From NCBI GenBank assembly GCA_025935435.1, contig JAICVH010000193.1:1-5537 (forward strand): DNA of 5,537 bases. The letters are read 5' to 3'. This DNA is from Burkholderiales bacterium. GTDB taxonomy: Bacteria; Pseudomonadota; Gammaproteobacteria; Burkholderiales; Casimicrobiaceae. The notes beneath the pieces were generated by a model, which was not told where the DNA came from, made no database searches, and saw only the letters and a program-made list of their open reading frames with translations. Made by a program: the position numbers and the translations under genes. Position 1 is the stretch's first letter. Each line of letters opens with the position of its first letter. This document shows, piece by piece, positions 1-5,537 of this stretch.

Positions 1-592
1 GGCGTTCGAGCGACGTGCGGAGGCGATCGGTTTCGAACTGTCCGGGCAGCAGGTTGTTGATCGTCACGTTATGTCGGACGACCTTGCGTGCGACGCCCGC
101 GACGAATCCGGTCAGTCCCGAACGTGCGCCGTTGGACAATCCCAGGACGTCGATCGGCGCTTTCACGGCGCTCGACGTGATGTTGACGATGCGGCCGAAG
201 CGCCGCGCGATCATCTCGTCCACGGTCGCCCGGATCAACTCGATCGGCGTCAGCATGTTCGCGTCGAGCGCGCGCAGCCACGCGGCACGATCCCACTCGC
301 GAAAATCGCCTGGCGGCGGTCCGCCCGCATTGTTGATCAGGATGTCCGGTTGCGGACACGCGGCGAGCGCTGCCGCGCGGCCGTCGGGCGTCGTGATATC
401 GCACGCAACCCAGGTCACGGCCCGGCCGACGCGTTCGCCAATCTCCGCCGCCGCTTGTGCGACATCGCGCTCGGTTCGCGCGCAGATCGTGACGTCGACA
501 CCCTCCCGCGCAAGCGCTTCGGCACAGCCTCGGCCGAGCCCCTTGCTCGCCGCGCACACCAGCGCACGCCGTCCGGTGATGCCGAGGTCCAT
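1..592 (-). CDS. SDR family oxidoreductase with atypical active site (3' end cut by window edge)
   Basis: Short-chain dehydrogenase/reductase, probably an NAD(P)-dependent cytoplasmic enzyme; substrate unknown. The first 197 residues are visible, against about 250-260 usual for the family. The Rossmann start is present, but the TGxxxGxG motif reads C13-A14-A15-S16-K17-G18-L19-G20, so the first T and G are lost. The NNAG motif (87-90) is intact, N112 fits the structural Asn, and S140/S141 fits the catalytic Ser. The YxxxK motif is replaced: aligning from the following helix puts S153 at the Tyr position and R157 at the Lys position (S-N-G-A-R). This matches, from memory, the subgroup called beta-ketoacyl-ACP-reductase-like, which lacks a perfect catalytic tetrad. 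PG at 183-184 follows. The ATG at 592 is chosen because AGGG lies 7 bases upstream (603-600). The gene starts 14 bases after the transporter stop, so the two are probably cotranscribed. Fold assignment is firm; activity is uncertain. Confidence 0.9.
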   Translation of the reverse strand, partial: MDLGITGRRALVCAASKGLGRGCAEALAREGVDVTICARTERDVAQAAAEIGERVGRAVTWVACDITTPDGRAAALAACPQPDILINNAGGPPPGDFREWDRAAWLRALDANMLTPIELIRATVDEMIARRFGRIVNITSSAVKAPIDVLGLSNGARSGLTGFVAGVARKVVRHNVTINNLLPGQFETDRLRTSLER

Positions 593-606
593 CCGTTGGC
601 CCTGCG

Positions 607-1842
607 TTACACCGGCTGCGCGGCGCCGACGCGGCGCACCTGCACCACGGTACCGATCGCGATGACGAACAGCGCGCCGATCAGCATGAACACTTCGCGA
701 GCAAGCCCGTGGTCGAGCATCAAGCCGAACCACACAGGCCCGAGCATCGCACCGAGGTCGAGTCCGGAGTAGACGAAGCCGTAGACGCGTCCCGCGGCGC
801 CCTTGGGTGTTGCGTGACGAACGATCAGGTCGCGCGAAGGCCCGGTTGCGCCGATGAAGAGACCGATGACGACGAACATCGGGACGAGACCCGGCAACGG
901 GATTGCGTTGGCAGCGACCAGGCCGAGCAGGCCGGCGCCCAGTACCAGGCCGCTCGCTGCAACCACGTCGTGCCGCGCGGTGCGGACGGCGAGAAATCCG
1001 CCCATCACGATCCCCGCCGTGCCGCCGAGCAGGTACGCCGTAACCGCCGAGGTCGCGGCAACGAGCGGAACGTCGAGGCCTTCGTTCAGCGCCGACGGCA
1101 GGAACGTCTGCAGGCCGACCGATGCGGCCGTCTGGAACACGAAGTAGAAGAAGCACAGCAGGATGGCCGGCTGTACGAACAGTGCGACGCTGCCCTTCAG
1201 CGTGTGCGCGTGCGCATCGGCGACGCGCTGCGACGTGAGGATCCGGCGCTGGCTTGCGAGCACGCCGAGCGCGATCAGGCCGGCGACGCCCATCGCCACC
1301 AGCGCGACCCGCCACCCGAACGACGCCCCGAGCCCGAAGCTCACGATCGGCGCGAGCGCGTAGCCGAGGTTACCGCCGACACCATGCGTCGAATACGCGT
1401 GGCCGAGGCGCCGCGGCGTGACGTTCGCGTTCAGGATCGCAAAATCGGACGGGTGGAACACGCCGTTGCCGGCGCCCATCAAGGCCGCGCACGGAAACAG
1501 CCACCACGGATTCGGCGCCAGCGACGCGGCAAGCGTGCCGAGGACGAGCAGCGCCATCCCCGAGAGGAGCACCGGCCGGGCGCCGAGGCGATCGACGACG
1601 AACCCCGCAGTGAATTGGACAAGTCCGCTCGCCACGTAGAAGACGCCGGCGATGAAGCCGAGCAGCGTCCAGGACACCCCGAACTCGGCGCGCAGCAGCG
1701 GAAAGAGCGGCGGCAGCGCGAGCTGCAGGAAATGCGAGATGCCGTGCGCAAGTCCGACGACGCCGATCACGCGGGCGTCCCGGCGCAGCGACTCGGCGGG
1801 AACGGTATCCAAGCTGGAGAGTGGGGCTGAAGGCTGCTGCAA
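607..1842 (-). CDS. MFS transporter, fosmidomycin-resistance (Fsr)-like
   Basis: Inner-membrane major facilitator transporter of up to 411 residues, with about 12 hydrophobic segments, which is the usual family length. Helix 1 begins near residue 25 and contains the A-H-G-I-S-H-F segment (32-38). A motif-A loop G80-xxx-D84-R85-x-G87-x-R89 lies between helices 2 and 3. G-x-G-N-G-V-F-H-P (123-131) followed by a G-V-G-G-N-L-G segment in helix 5 resembles the Fsr family, known for fosmidomycin efflux in E. coli. The substrate here is unknown and could be a metabolite rather than a drug. The start is uncertain. The longest frame opens with TTG at 1842 and has no ribosome-binding site; an upstream in-frame stop at 1893-1891 rules out a longer protein. 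Alternatives are TTG at 1812 and GTG at 1770, the latter with GGGA 7 bases upstream. It stops with TAA just before the dehydrogenase and probably leads that operon. Confidence 0.9.
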   Translation of the reverse strand: MQQPSAPLSSLDTVPAESLRRDARVIGVVGLAHGISHFLQLALPPLFPLLRAEFGVSWTLLGFIAGVFYVASGLVQFTAGFVVDRLGARPVLLSGMALLVLGTLAASLAPNPWWLFPCAALMGAGNGVFHPSDFAILNANVTPRRLGHAYSTHGVGGNLGYALAPIVSFGLGASFGWRVALVAMGVAGLIALGVLASQRRILTSQRVADAHAHTLKGSVALFVQPAILLCFFYFVFQTAASVGLQTFLPSALNEGLDVPLVAATSAVTAYLLGGTAGIVMGGFLAVRTARHDVVAASGLVLGAGLLGLVAANAIPLPGLVPMFVVIGLFIGATGPSRDLIVRHATPKGAAGRVYGFVYSGLDLGAMLGPVWFGLMLDHGLAREVFMLIGALFVIAIGTVVQVRRVGAAQPV

Positions 1843-1848
1843 ACGTCG

Positions 1849-1884
1849 ACTATAGCGTAGCGGTGTCGGCGGACCGCAGCGGAC
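1849..1884 (-). promoter_or_regulatory. Possible transporter-operon promoter with tandem repeat at the -35 position
   Basis: On the minus strand a TATAGT hexamer (1854-1849) matches the -10 consensus at 5 of 6 positions. The -35 position has no TTGACA-like hexamer. Instead, GTCCGC occurs twice (1884-1879 and 1874-1869), separated by 4 bases, so the two copies are exactly 10 bases apart. This layout fits an activator-dependent promoter, because direct repeats one helical turn apart are typical of OmpR/PhoB-type regulators. No such regulator is encoded in the window. Transcription would start near 1842, on the TTG of the longest transporter frame, which implies either a leaderless message or a start further in. 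Chance repeats are common in GC-rich DNA, so this is a weak call. Confidence 0.3.
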
Positions 1885-1951
1885 TGCCGATCAGGCCGTA
1901 CGACAGTTATGATTCATGGAGTTGCCGTAGATACTTGACGCACCGCATTAC

Positions 1952-1990
1952 AAAAAACATCGCGTCGCCACGCACTTGAACTTATGCGTG
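1952..1990 (-). terminator. Weak terminator-like structure downstream of the esterase
   Basis: Reading on the minus strand after the esterase stop, CACGCA (1990-1985) and TGCGTG (1974-1969) form a perfect 6-base stem with a 10-base loop. A second, overlapping 4-base stem, GCGT/ACGC with loop GGCG, follows. A run of six T (1957-1952) comes next, 11 bases after the first stem and about 4 bases after the second. A strong intrinsic terminator would have its T run directly on a longer stem, so this is at best partial. Its position 28 bases after the esterase stop makes it plausible. Confidence 0.35.
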
Positions 1991-2018
1991 CAAGCCGTTG
2001 ACCCGAGCCGCTTTGTTG

Positions 2019-2690
2019 TTATTTTGGCAGGACGCGGGAGATGAACGCGCCCGCTGCGACGACCTCTTCGATGGCCGCCGAATGCTCGATCGGGTAGACA
2101 TGCCATTCGACCGGCCAGCCGCCTGCGACCAGCACGTCACGCGAGTGCTCGGCCCACGCCAACTGCACGACCTGGTCGTAGGTACCGTGCGCCATGAAGA
2201 TCGGCAGATCACGGTTGGCGACGCTCGCCTCGGCCTGCAATCGCTCGGCGCCGATCACGTACGTGGACAGCGCGACGATTCCCGCGAGCCGCTCGGCGTT
2301 GCGCAGGCCTGCATAAAGCGCGATCGCCCCGCCCTGTGAGAAACCCGCGAGCAGCGTGCGGCCAGGGAGAATCCCCCGCGCCCATTCCCGGGCAAGCAGG
2401 CGTTCGACGTGCCCCTGCGACTGGCGCACCCCGTCCACATCCGCGCGATCGTTGAGGTTTGCCTGGCGGATGTCGTACCACGCGCGCATCCGCATGCCGT
2501 TGTTGATCGTCACCGGCATGATCGGAGCGTGCGGAAACAGGAAGCGGATCGCGAGGTCGCGCGGCAGACCGAGCGCCGGCACGACCTCCGACCAGCCGCG
2601 GCCGTCATCGCCAAGGCCGTGCAGCCAGATGACCGCGGCATCCGGATTGGGCGCCGTTTCGATTTCGATCGCGTCGAGCAAGTCCGGCAT
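2019..2690 (-). CDS. Alpha/beta-hydrolase carboxylesterase (EstB / phospholipase-carboxylesterase family)
   Basis: Serine hydrolase of 223 residues, close to the roughly 218 of Pseudomonas fluorescens carboxylesterase II. It should hydrolyse short carboxylic (possibly aryl) esters in the cytoplasm; there is no signal peptide. The oxyanion-side strand V-I-W-L-H-G-L-G-D (20-28) is followed by the nucleophile elbow G-F-S-Q-G-G with S118. The acid is D172 in H-G-T-Y-D-Q-V-V, and the base is H203 in P-I-E-H-S. M-R-A-W-Y-D (68-73) is also typical of the family. The frame stays open upstream to 2897, but ATG 2690 is chosen because AAGGA (2701-2697) sits 6 bases before it and the family begins here. 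An in-frame ATG at 2708 is less well placed. The gene lies 88 bases after the sulfatase stop, on the same strand, with no terminator seen between, so cotranscription is likely. The exact substrate cannot be told. Confidence 0.95.
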   Translation of the reverse strand: MPDLLDAIEIETAPNPDAAVIWLHGLGDDGRGWSEVVPALGLPRDLAIRFLFPHAPIMPVTINNGMRMRAWYDIRQANLNDRADVDGVRQSQGHVERLLAREWARGILPGRTLLAGFSQGGAIALYAGLRNAERLAGIVALSTYVIGAERLQAEASVANRDLPIFMAHGTYDQVVQLAWAEHSRDVLVAGGWPVEWHVYPIEHSAAIEEVVAAGAFISRVLPK

Positions 2691-2702
2691 CAAGTTTCCT
2701 TC
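2691..2702 (-). promoter_or_regulatory. Ribosome-binding site that fixes the esterase start
   Basis: The minus strand reads GAAGGAAACTTG directly before ATG 2690. AAGGA (2701-2697) is a near-consensus Shine-Dalgarno core with a 6-base spacer. It decides against the ATG at 2708 and against the longer open frame that overlaps the sulfatase 3' end. Confidence 0.8.
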
Positions 2703-2778
2703 GTCCATGGTGAGCGAGTGTCCGGGCGCAGCGGGTGAGTGGCGTACGGGCGTCGCGCGGTTGGCGCCTGGGTGCGCG

Positions 2779-5097
2779 TCAATCCAGCTGTGACGCGCGT
2801 TCCGGCCGGTTGGCAGCACTGCCCGGCGCCTGCGGTCCCGGTTCGATGCGCACGAAGCCGATGTTGCCGGTGTATCGGAATGCGTCGTCGCGATCATAGA
2901 GCGGCGTCACATGCAGCCGGCGGTCGCATCCGATGTCGAGACCTTCGCCCACGCCAAGGCCGAGAATCGTCGTCGGCGACATGTCGAGGTCGGATACGGT
3001 TTCACCATTCAAACGAAGCGTGCCGCGACCGCGCCGATCGCCCAGCGCGCGATGCTCGAGTACGAACGCGTTATGGCCGCTCCGTAGGGGCAATGCGTTG
3101 CGTACCACGGGCCTGCCCTGCCCGCCGTCGTACACGAACGACAGGCTTCCGGCGCGCGCAAACAGCGTCATGCCCGCAAGCGGATCGCCGAGTGCGAACA
3201 GCACCCCTTCATCGCCTTCTGCATACGTAAACGCGCATTCGAGCCGATAGTCGCGGTCAGCGACGAGCGCCGCGACCACGGCGAGCGGGACCGTGCCGCT
3301 ACCGCCGTGGAACGTTCGCGGTGAGTTGACCGCCGCTTCCAGAAACGGCGGCACCGTCAGCGATCGGTGCAAGGCGCGGTTATCCAGCGGATAGACGTCG
3401 TTCGCTCGCGCGTCGTCATCGAAGGCGGCGACGAGTTCCGCAAGCTTTTCGGGATGCACACGCGCAAGATCATTCGTCTCGGTGGCGTCGGCCTCGAGGT
3501 CGAACAGCATCCAGTTGTCGAGATCCATCGGCTTGCCGGGCGGTTGCAGTGAGACGATCTTCCAGCCGTCCGCGATGTAACCGCGATTGCCGGCGAGTTC
3601 GTAGTGCTGCCGCGTGCGCAGGCTGTTCGCCGCGGCGTCGGTCAGCATGGCTCGACAGCTGACGCCGTCCAGCGGACGCGTCGGTGCGTCGGCGAAGCGC
3701 TCCGGGTACGACACGCCGAGCACATCCAGGAAGGTGGGGGCGATGTCGGTCACGTGCACCCATTGATGGCGGATCGCGCCACGATCGGCGATGCCGCGTG
3801 GCCAGTGCGCGATCAGCGGAACGCGAATGCCACCGTTCATCGTCGTCGTCTTGTAGAGCCGGAACGGCGCCGTCGACACGTCGGTCCAGCCGAGCGGATA
3901 CGCGGGCCACGAAGCGACGGAGCCGACGCGCCCGCTCTCCAGCATCTCGCGCGTCCAGGCGGCGTCCTCGCGATTGACGAGGCGCTTCGCGAGATTGTTC
4001 ACGGCGCCTTCCGGACCGCCGATGCCATTGGCGCCGTTGTCCGACGTAACGAGGATCAGCGTGTCGTCGAGCCGACCGAGCTCGGCGAGACACGCGACGA
4101 GACGGCCGACGTTCTGATCGAGGTTGTCGACGACCGCCGCATACAGCGCCATGAAACGTGCGTACAGCCGCCGCGCATCGGCATCCACGTCGCGCCACGC
4201 AGGCACTGCGGGACTGCGACCCGGCAGCGGCCACTCGCGCGCATGCAGGCCGATCGCATGCTGGCGTTCGATGCGCGCAAGTCGCACAACGTCCCACCCC
4301 GCGTCGTAGGCATGTGCGTAGCGAGCGACGTCGTCCGGCTTGGCATGCAGCGGCGCATGCGGCGCGTTGTAAGGCAGATAGAGAAAGAATGGCTTGTCCG
4401 GCGACGCGCTCACGTGCGCCCGCAGCCAGCCAATAGCCGTATCCGTCCACGCGTCGGTACAGTAGTAATCGGATGCGTAAGCGTCGCAGTCGACGAGCGC
4501 GTTGTCGGACACGAGTTGCGCCGGCGCGAAGTAATTCGTTTCGCCGCCGATGAAACCGTGGAAACGGTCGAACCCACGCTGCAGCGGCCATGAACCGCGA
4601 TCGGCGGAAGGCGTGGTCTTGTAGTCGGGCGTGTTATGCCACTTGCCGACCGCGTACGTCGAATAACCGCTTGCGCGCAACAGTTCGGCGAGCGTCGGCA
4701 CCTCGCGCGCGATTTCCCCGGCCTGGTATCCCGGGTACCCCGGCAGGTTGAATGTCAGCCAGCCGCTGCCGACGGCGTGCGGGTTGCGACCCGTGAGCAG
4801 CGCAGCACGCGCGGGCGTGCACATCGGCACGGTCGTGTAATTGGAAAAGCGCAGCCCGGCTGCCGCGAGCGCGTCGACGTGCGGCGTTCGTATCTCGGCG
4901 CCGTAGCAGCCGAAGTCCGAAAAGCCGAGGTCGTCGAGCAGGATCACGACGACATTCGGCGCGCCGGGGGGAGCGTGCGGTGCCGGCGGCCACCACGGCG
5001 TCGACTCGCGCAACGTGCGACCGATCGTACCTCCGTAGCGGGCGCGGGAATGGGCGAACACGTCGGAGCGGTAGGCGGGTGTTTCAGCGGGCGTCAT
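2779..5097 (-). CDS. Type I (formylglycine) arylsulfatase with long C-terminal domain
   Basis: Sulfatase of 772 residues that should hydrolyse sulfate esters and release sulfate. Metal ligands D55-D56 lie in V-V-V-I-L-L-D-D. The C-x-P-x-R signature is C93-T-P-A-R97, followed by A-A-L-L-T-G-R, so C93 is the residue converted to formylglycine. G-K-W-H gives K152 and H154, N-A-P-H gives H247, S-D-N-G gives D353 and N354, and K416 precedes N-G-G-I-R-V-P. All catalytic positions known from Pseudomonas AtsA are therefore present. A family-typical M-L-F-D-L-E segment is at 530-535. Residues from about 573 to 772 form an extra beta-rich domain ending in G-N-I-G-F-V-R-I-E-P-G-P, absent from the roughly 536-residue Pseudomonas enzyme but seen in about 780-residue arylsulfatases such as those of mycobacteria. 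No signal peptide is seen, so a cytoplasmic enzyme is inferred, as for Pseudomonas AtsA. The start is ATG 5097, although its ribosome-binding site is weak; GTG 5136 is possible. The esterase follows. Confidence 0.95.
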   Translation of the reverse strand: MTPAETPAYRSDVFAHSRARYGGTIGRTLRESTPWWPPAPHAPPGAPNVVVILLDDLGFSDFGCYGAEIRTPHVDALAAAGLRFSNYTTVPMCTPARAALLTGRNPHAVGSGWLTFNLPGYPGYQAGEIAREVPTLAELLRASGYSTYAVGKWHNTPDYKTTPSADRGSWPLQRGFDRFHGFIGGETNYFAPAQLVSDNALVDCDAYASDYYCTDAWTDTAIGWLRAHVSASPDKPFFLYLPYNAPHAPLHAKPDDVARYAHAYDAGWDVVRLARIERQHAIGLHAREWPLPGRSPAVPAWRDVDADARRLYARFMALYAAVVDNLDQNVGRLVACLAELGRLDDTLILVTSDNGANGIGGPEGAVNNLAKRLVNREDAAWTREMLESGRVGSVASWPAYPLGWTDVSTAPFRLYKTTTMNGGIRVPLIAHWPRGIADRGAIRHQWVHVTDIAPTFLDVLGVSYPERFADAPTRPLDGVSCRAMLTDAAANSLRTRQHYELAGNRGYIADGWKIVSLQPPGKPMDLDNWMLFDLEADATETNDLARVHPEKLAELVAAFDDDARANDVYPLDNRALHRSLTVPPFLEAAVNSPRTFHGGSGTVPLAVVAALVADRDYRLECAFTYAEGDEGVLFALGDPLAGMTLFARAGSLSFVYDGGQGRPVVRNALPLRSGHNAFVLEHRALGDRRGRGTLRLNGETVSDLDMSPTTILGLGVGEGLDIGCDRRLHVTPLYDRDDAFRYTGNIGFVRIEPGPQAPGSAANRPERASQLD

Positions 5098-5169
5098 GTA
5101 CGCCGGACTCGACTTTCGCGCGGTTGCACATTCCACCCGCACTGCGCGACGGTCCCCTTGCGTGTGGCG

Positions 5170-5198
5170 ATTGTACGGTGGCCTCCGGTTAAAATGCC
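5170..5198 (-). promoter_or_regulatory. Possible sulfatase promoter
   Basis: On the minus strand TACAAT (5175-5170) matches the -10 consensus at 5 of 6 positions. The hexamer 17 bases upstream (5198-5193) is GGCATT, a poor -35. Transcription would start near 5163, giving a leader of about 66 bases. The element faces away from the rightward gene's own -10-like hexamer, and each lies in the other's -35 region. Confidence 0.3.
5190..5195 (+). promoter_or_regulatory. Possible -10 element for the lyase-fold gene
   Basis: TAAAAT matches the -10 consensus at 5 of 6 positions and stands out in GC-rich surroundings. No good -35 lies 16-18 bases upstream; the nearest TTG-containing hexamer, TTGTAC (5171-5176), is only 13 bases away. 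A start near 5202 would give a leader of about 34 bases that includes the ribosome-binding site AGGA (5224-5227). Confidence 0.35.
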
Positions 5199-5204
5199 GC
5201 CGCA

Positions 5205-5219
5205 CCGCGACGTTCGCGG
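5205..5219. repeat. Perfect dyad CCGCGA-CGT-TCGCGG, possible operator
   Basis: Two perfectly complementary 6-base arms (5205-5210 and 5214-5219) flank a 3-base centre. The dyad lies about 10 bases downstream of the rightward -10-like hexamer and 5 bases before the ribosome-binding site of the lyase-fold gene. As DNA it could be a repressor site; as RNA it could form a short hairpin next to the ribosome-binding site. GC-rich dyads of this length also arise by chance. Confidence 0.35.
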
Positions 5220-5235
5220 CACCAGGACTTTCATC

Positions 5236-5537
5236 GTGCGTCGCACGACCCGCCTCAAGCAATTGATCGCCGCGCCGGACATCCTGGTCATGCCCGGTAT
5301 TCATGACGCGCTTGGTGCGCGGCTCGCCGACGCGGCTGGCTTTTCCGCGGTCACCGCGGGCGGTTACGGTGCGACAGCGACGCTGCTCGGGCGCCCCGAT
5401 TCGTCGCAATTGTCGTTGACCGAATTGTCGGAGATGTATTCGCGCCTCTGCGACGCAACGTCGCTGCCGCTGCTCGCGGACGCCGACACCGGCTTCGGCA
5501 ACGTCACGAACGTGGCGCGTACGGTGAAGCTGTACGA
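5236..5537 (+). CDS. Isocitrate lyase/PEP mutase superfamily enzyme (5' part, 3' end cut by window edge)
   Basis: The first 100 residues of a TIM-barrel enzyme of about 250-300 residues. Members cleave or form C-C or P-C bonds next to a carboxylate with a bound Mg2+, for example 2-methylisocitrate lyase, oxaloacetate decarboxylase and PEP mutase. The start is conserved: V-M-P-G-I-H-D-A-L (18-26), then G-F-S-A-V-T-A-G-G-Y-G (35-45), where the GG loop corresponds to the S-G-G substrate loop of PrpB. D55 and the metal-binding D82-A-D84-T-G-F-G-N follow, matching D58, D85 and D87 of E. coli PrpB by my alignment. The diagnostic K-K/R-C-G-H loop would lie beyond the window, so lyase, decarboxylase or mutase activity cannot be chosen; the sequence is not close enough to call PrpB. 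The start is GTG 5236, with AGGA (5224-5227) 8 bases upstream and no competing ATG. It is divergent from the sulfatase and may share its control region. Confidence 0.9.
   Translation, partial: MRRTTRLKQLIAAPDILVMPGIHDALGARLADAAGFSAVTAGGYGATATLLGRPDSSQLSLTELSEMYSRLCDATSLPLLADADTGFGNVTNVARTVKLY

Larger units (their letters stand above)
1843..2018. other. Intergenic gap between the esterase and transporter genes
   Basis: This 176-base gap separates two minus-strand genes. It contains the weak terminator-like element and possible promoter listed separately, and is visibly richer in A and T around 1905-1985 than the genes on either side. I see no tRNA, small gene with a ribosome-binding site, insertion-sequence end or riboswitch in it. 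The change in composition fits a genuine transcription-unit boundary. Confidence 0.6.

Noticed and set aside
71..772. Plus-strand open frame across the dehydrogenase and the transporter 3' end
   Set aside because: It is antisense to two well-supported genes, with a non-descript Arg/Asp-rich product.
709..1830. Long plus-strand open frame of 373 codons opposite the transporter
   Set aside because: It is the antisense shadow of a clear 12-helix transporter; its translation is a charged, low-complexity mix rich in Arg, Glu and Asp, as expected from GC-rich third positions.
1913..1921. Short 9-base near-palindrome ATGATTCAT
   Set aside because: The arms are only 4 bases and there is no second copy or suitable promoter spacing, so it is not distinguishable from chance.
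1998..2025. TTGACC-N16-TATTTT promoter-like pair on the plus strand at the esterase 3' end
   Set aside because: It would drive transcription antisense to the esterase, with no gene downstream on that strand, and its -10 matches at only 4 of 6 positions; most likely chance in a locally AT-rich stretch.
2691..2897. N-terminal extension of the esterase frame to 2897
   Set aside because: It overlaps the sulfatase 3' end, has no family match, and a strong ribosome-binding site fixes the start at 2690.
3470..4591. Second long minus-strand frame inside the sulfatase
   Set aside because: It is out of frame with the sulfatase and gives an Arg/Ala-rich translation with no motif; a composition artefact.
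3604..4593. Plus-strand open frame of 329 codons opposite the sulfatase
   Set aside because: It lies opposite a gene with every sulfatase catalytic motif, and its Arg-rich product has no recognisable domain.
5098..5409. N-terminal extension of the sulfatase frame up to 5409
   Set aside because: It would cross the divergent control region and the first 174 bases of the lyase-fold gene, and its residues look unlike a signal peptide or any domain.

Overview
The window is GC-rich, gene-dense DNA whose genes look like those of a Burkholderia-type betaproteobacterium. That placement is inferred from codon composition and the style of the proteins, because there is no rRNA or other taxonomic marker. 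I see five protein-coding genes and no RNA gene, insertion sequence or CRISPR array.

Four genes run leftward on the minus strand. In order of transcription they are a type I sulfatase with a long C-terminal extension (5097 to 2779), a small alpha/beta-hydrolase carboxylesterase (2690 to 2019), a major facilitator transporter of the fosmidomycin-resistance type (1842 to 607), and a short-chain dehydrogenase with a degenerate active site that runs off the left edge (592 to 1). The sulfatase and esterase are 88 bases apart with no visible terminator or promoter between them. The transporter and dehydrogenase are only 14 bases apart. I read these as two operons separated by a 176-base gap (1843-2018), which holds a weak terminator-like structure on the esterase side and a possible promoter on the transporter side.

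The fifth gene runs rightward from 5236 and leaves the window at the right edge. It is the N-terminal part of an isocitrate lyase/PEP mutase superfamily enzyme, divergent from the sulfatase. The 138-base region between them (5098-5235) holds a -10-like hexamer on each strand and a perfect 15-base dyad just downstream of the rightward one, so the two genes may share control.

The sulfatase releases sulfate from sulfate esters, the esterase cleaves carboxyl esters, the transporter could move a small organic compound, and the dehydrogenase and lyase-fold enzyme could act on oxygenated carbon skeletons. A scavenging pathway for sulfated or esterified organics is a reasonable guess, but the sequence does not prove the genes work together. 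I found no convincing new defence, mobile or RNA-based system. The most unusual points are the non-canonical dehydrogenase active site and the two intergenic regulatory regions.
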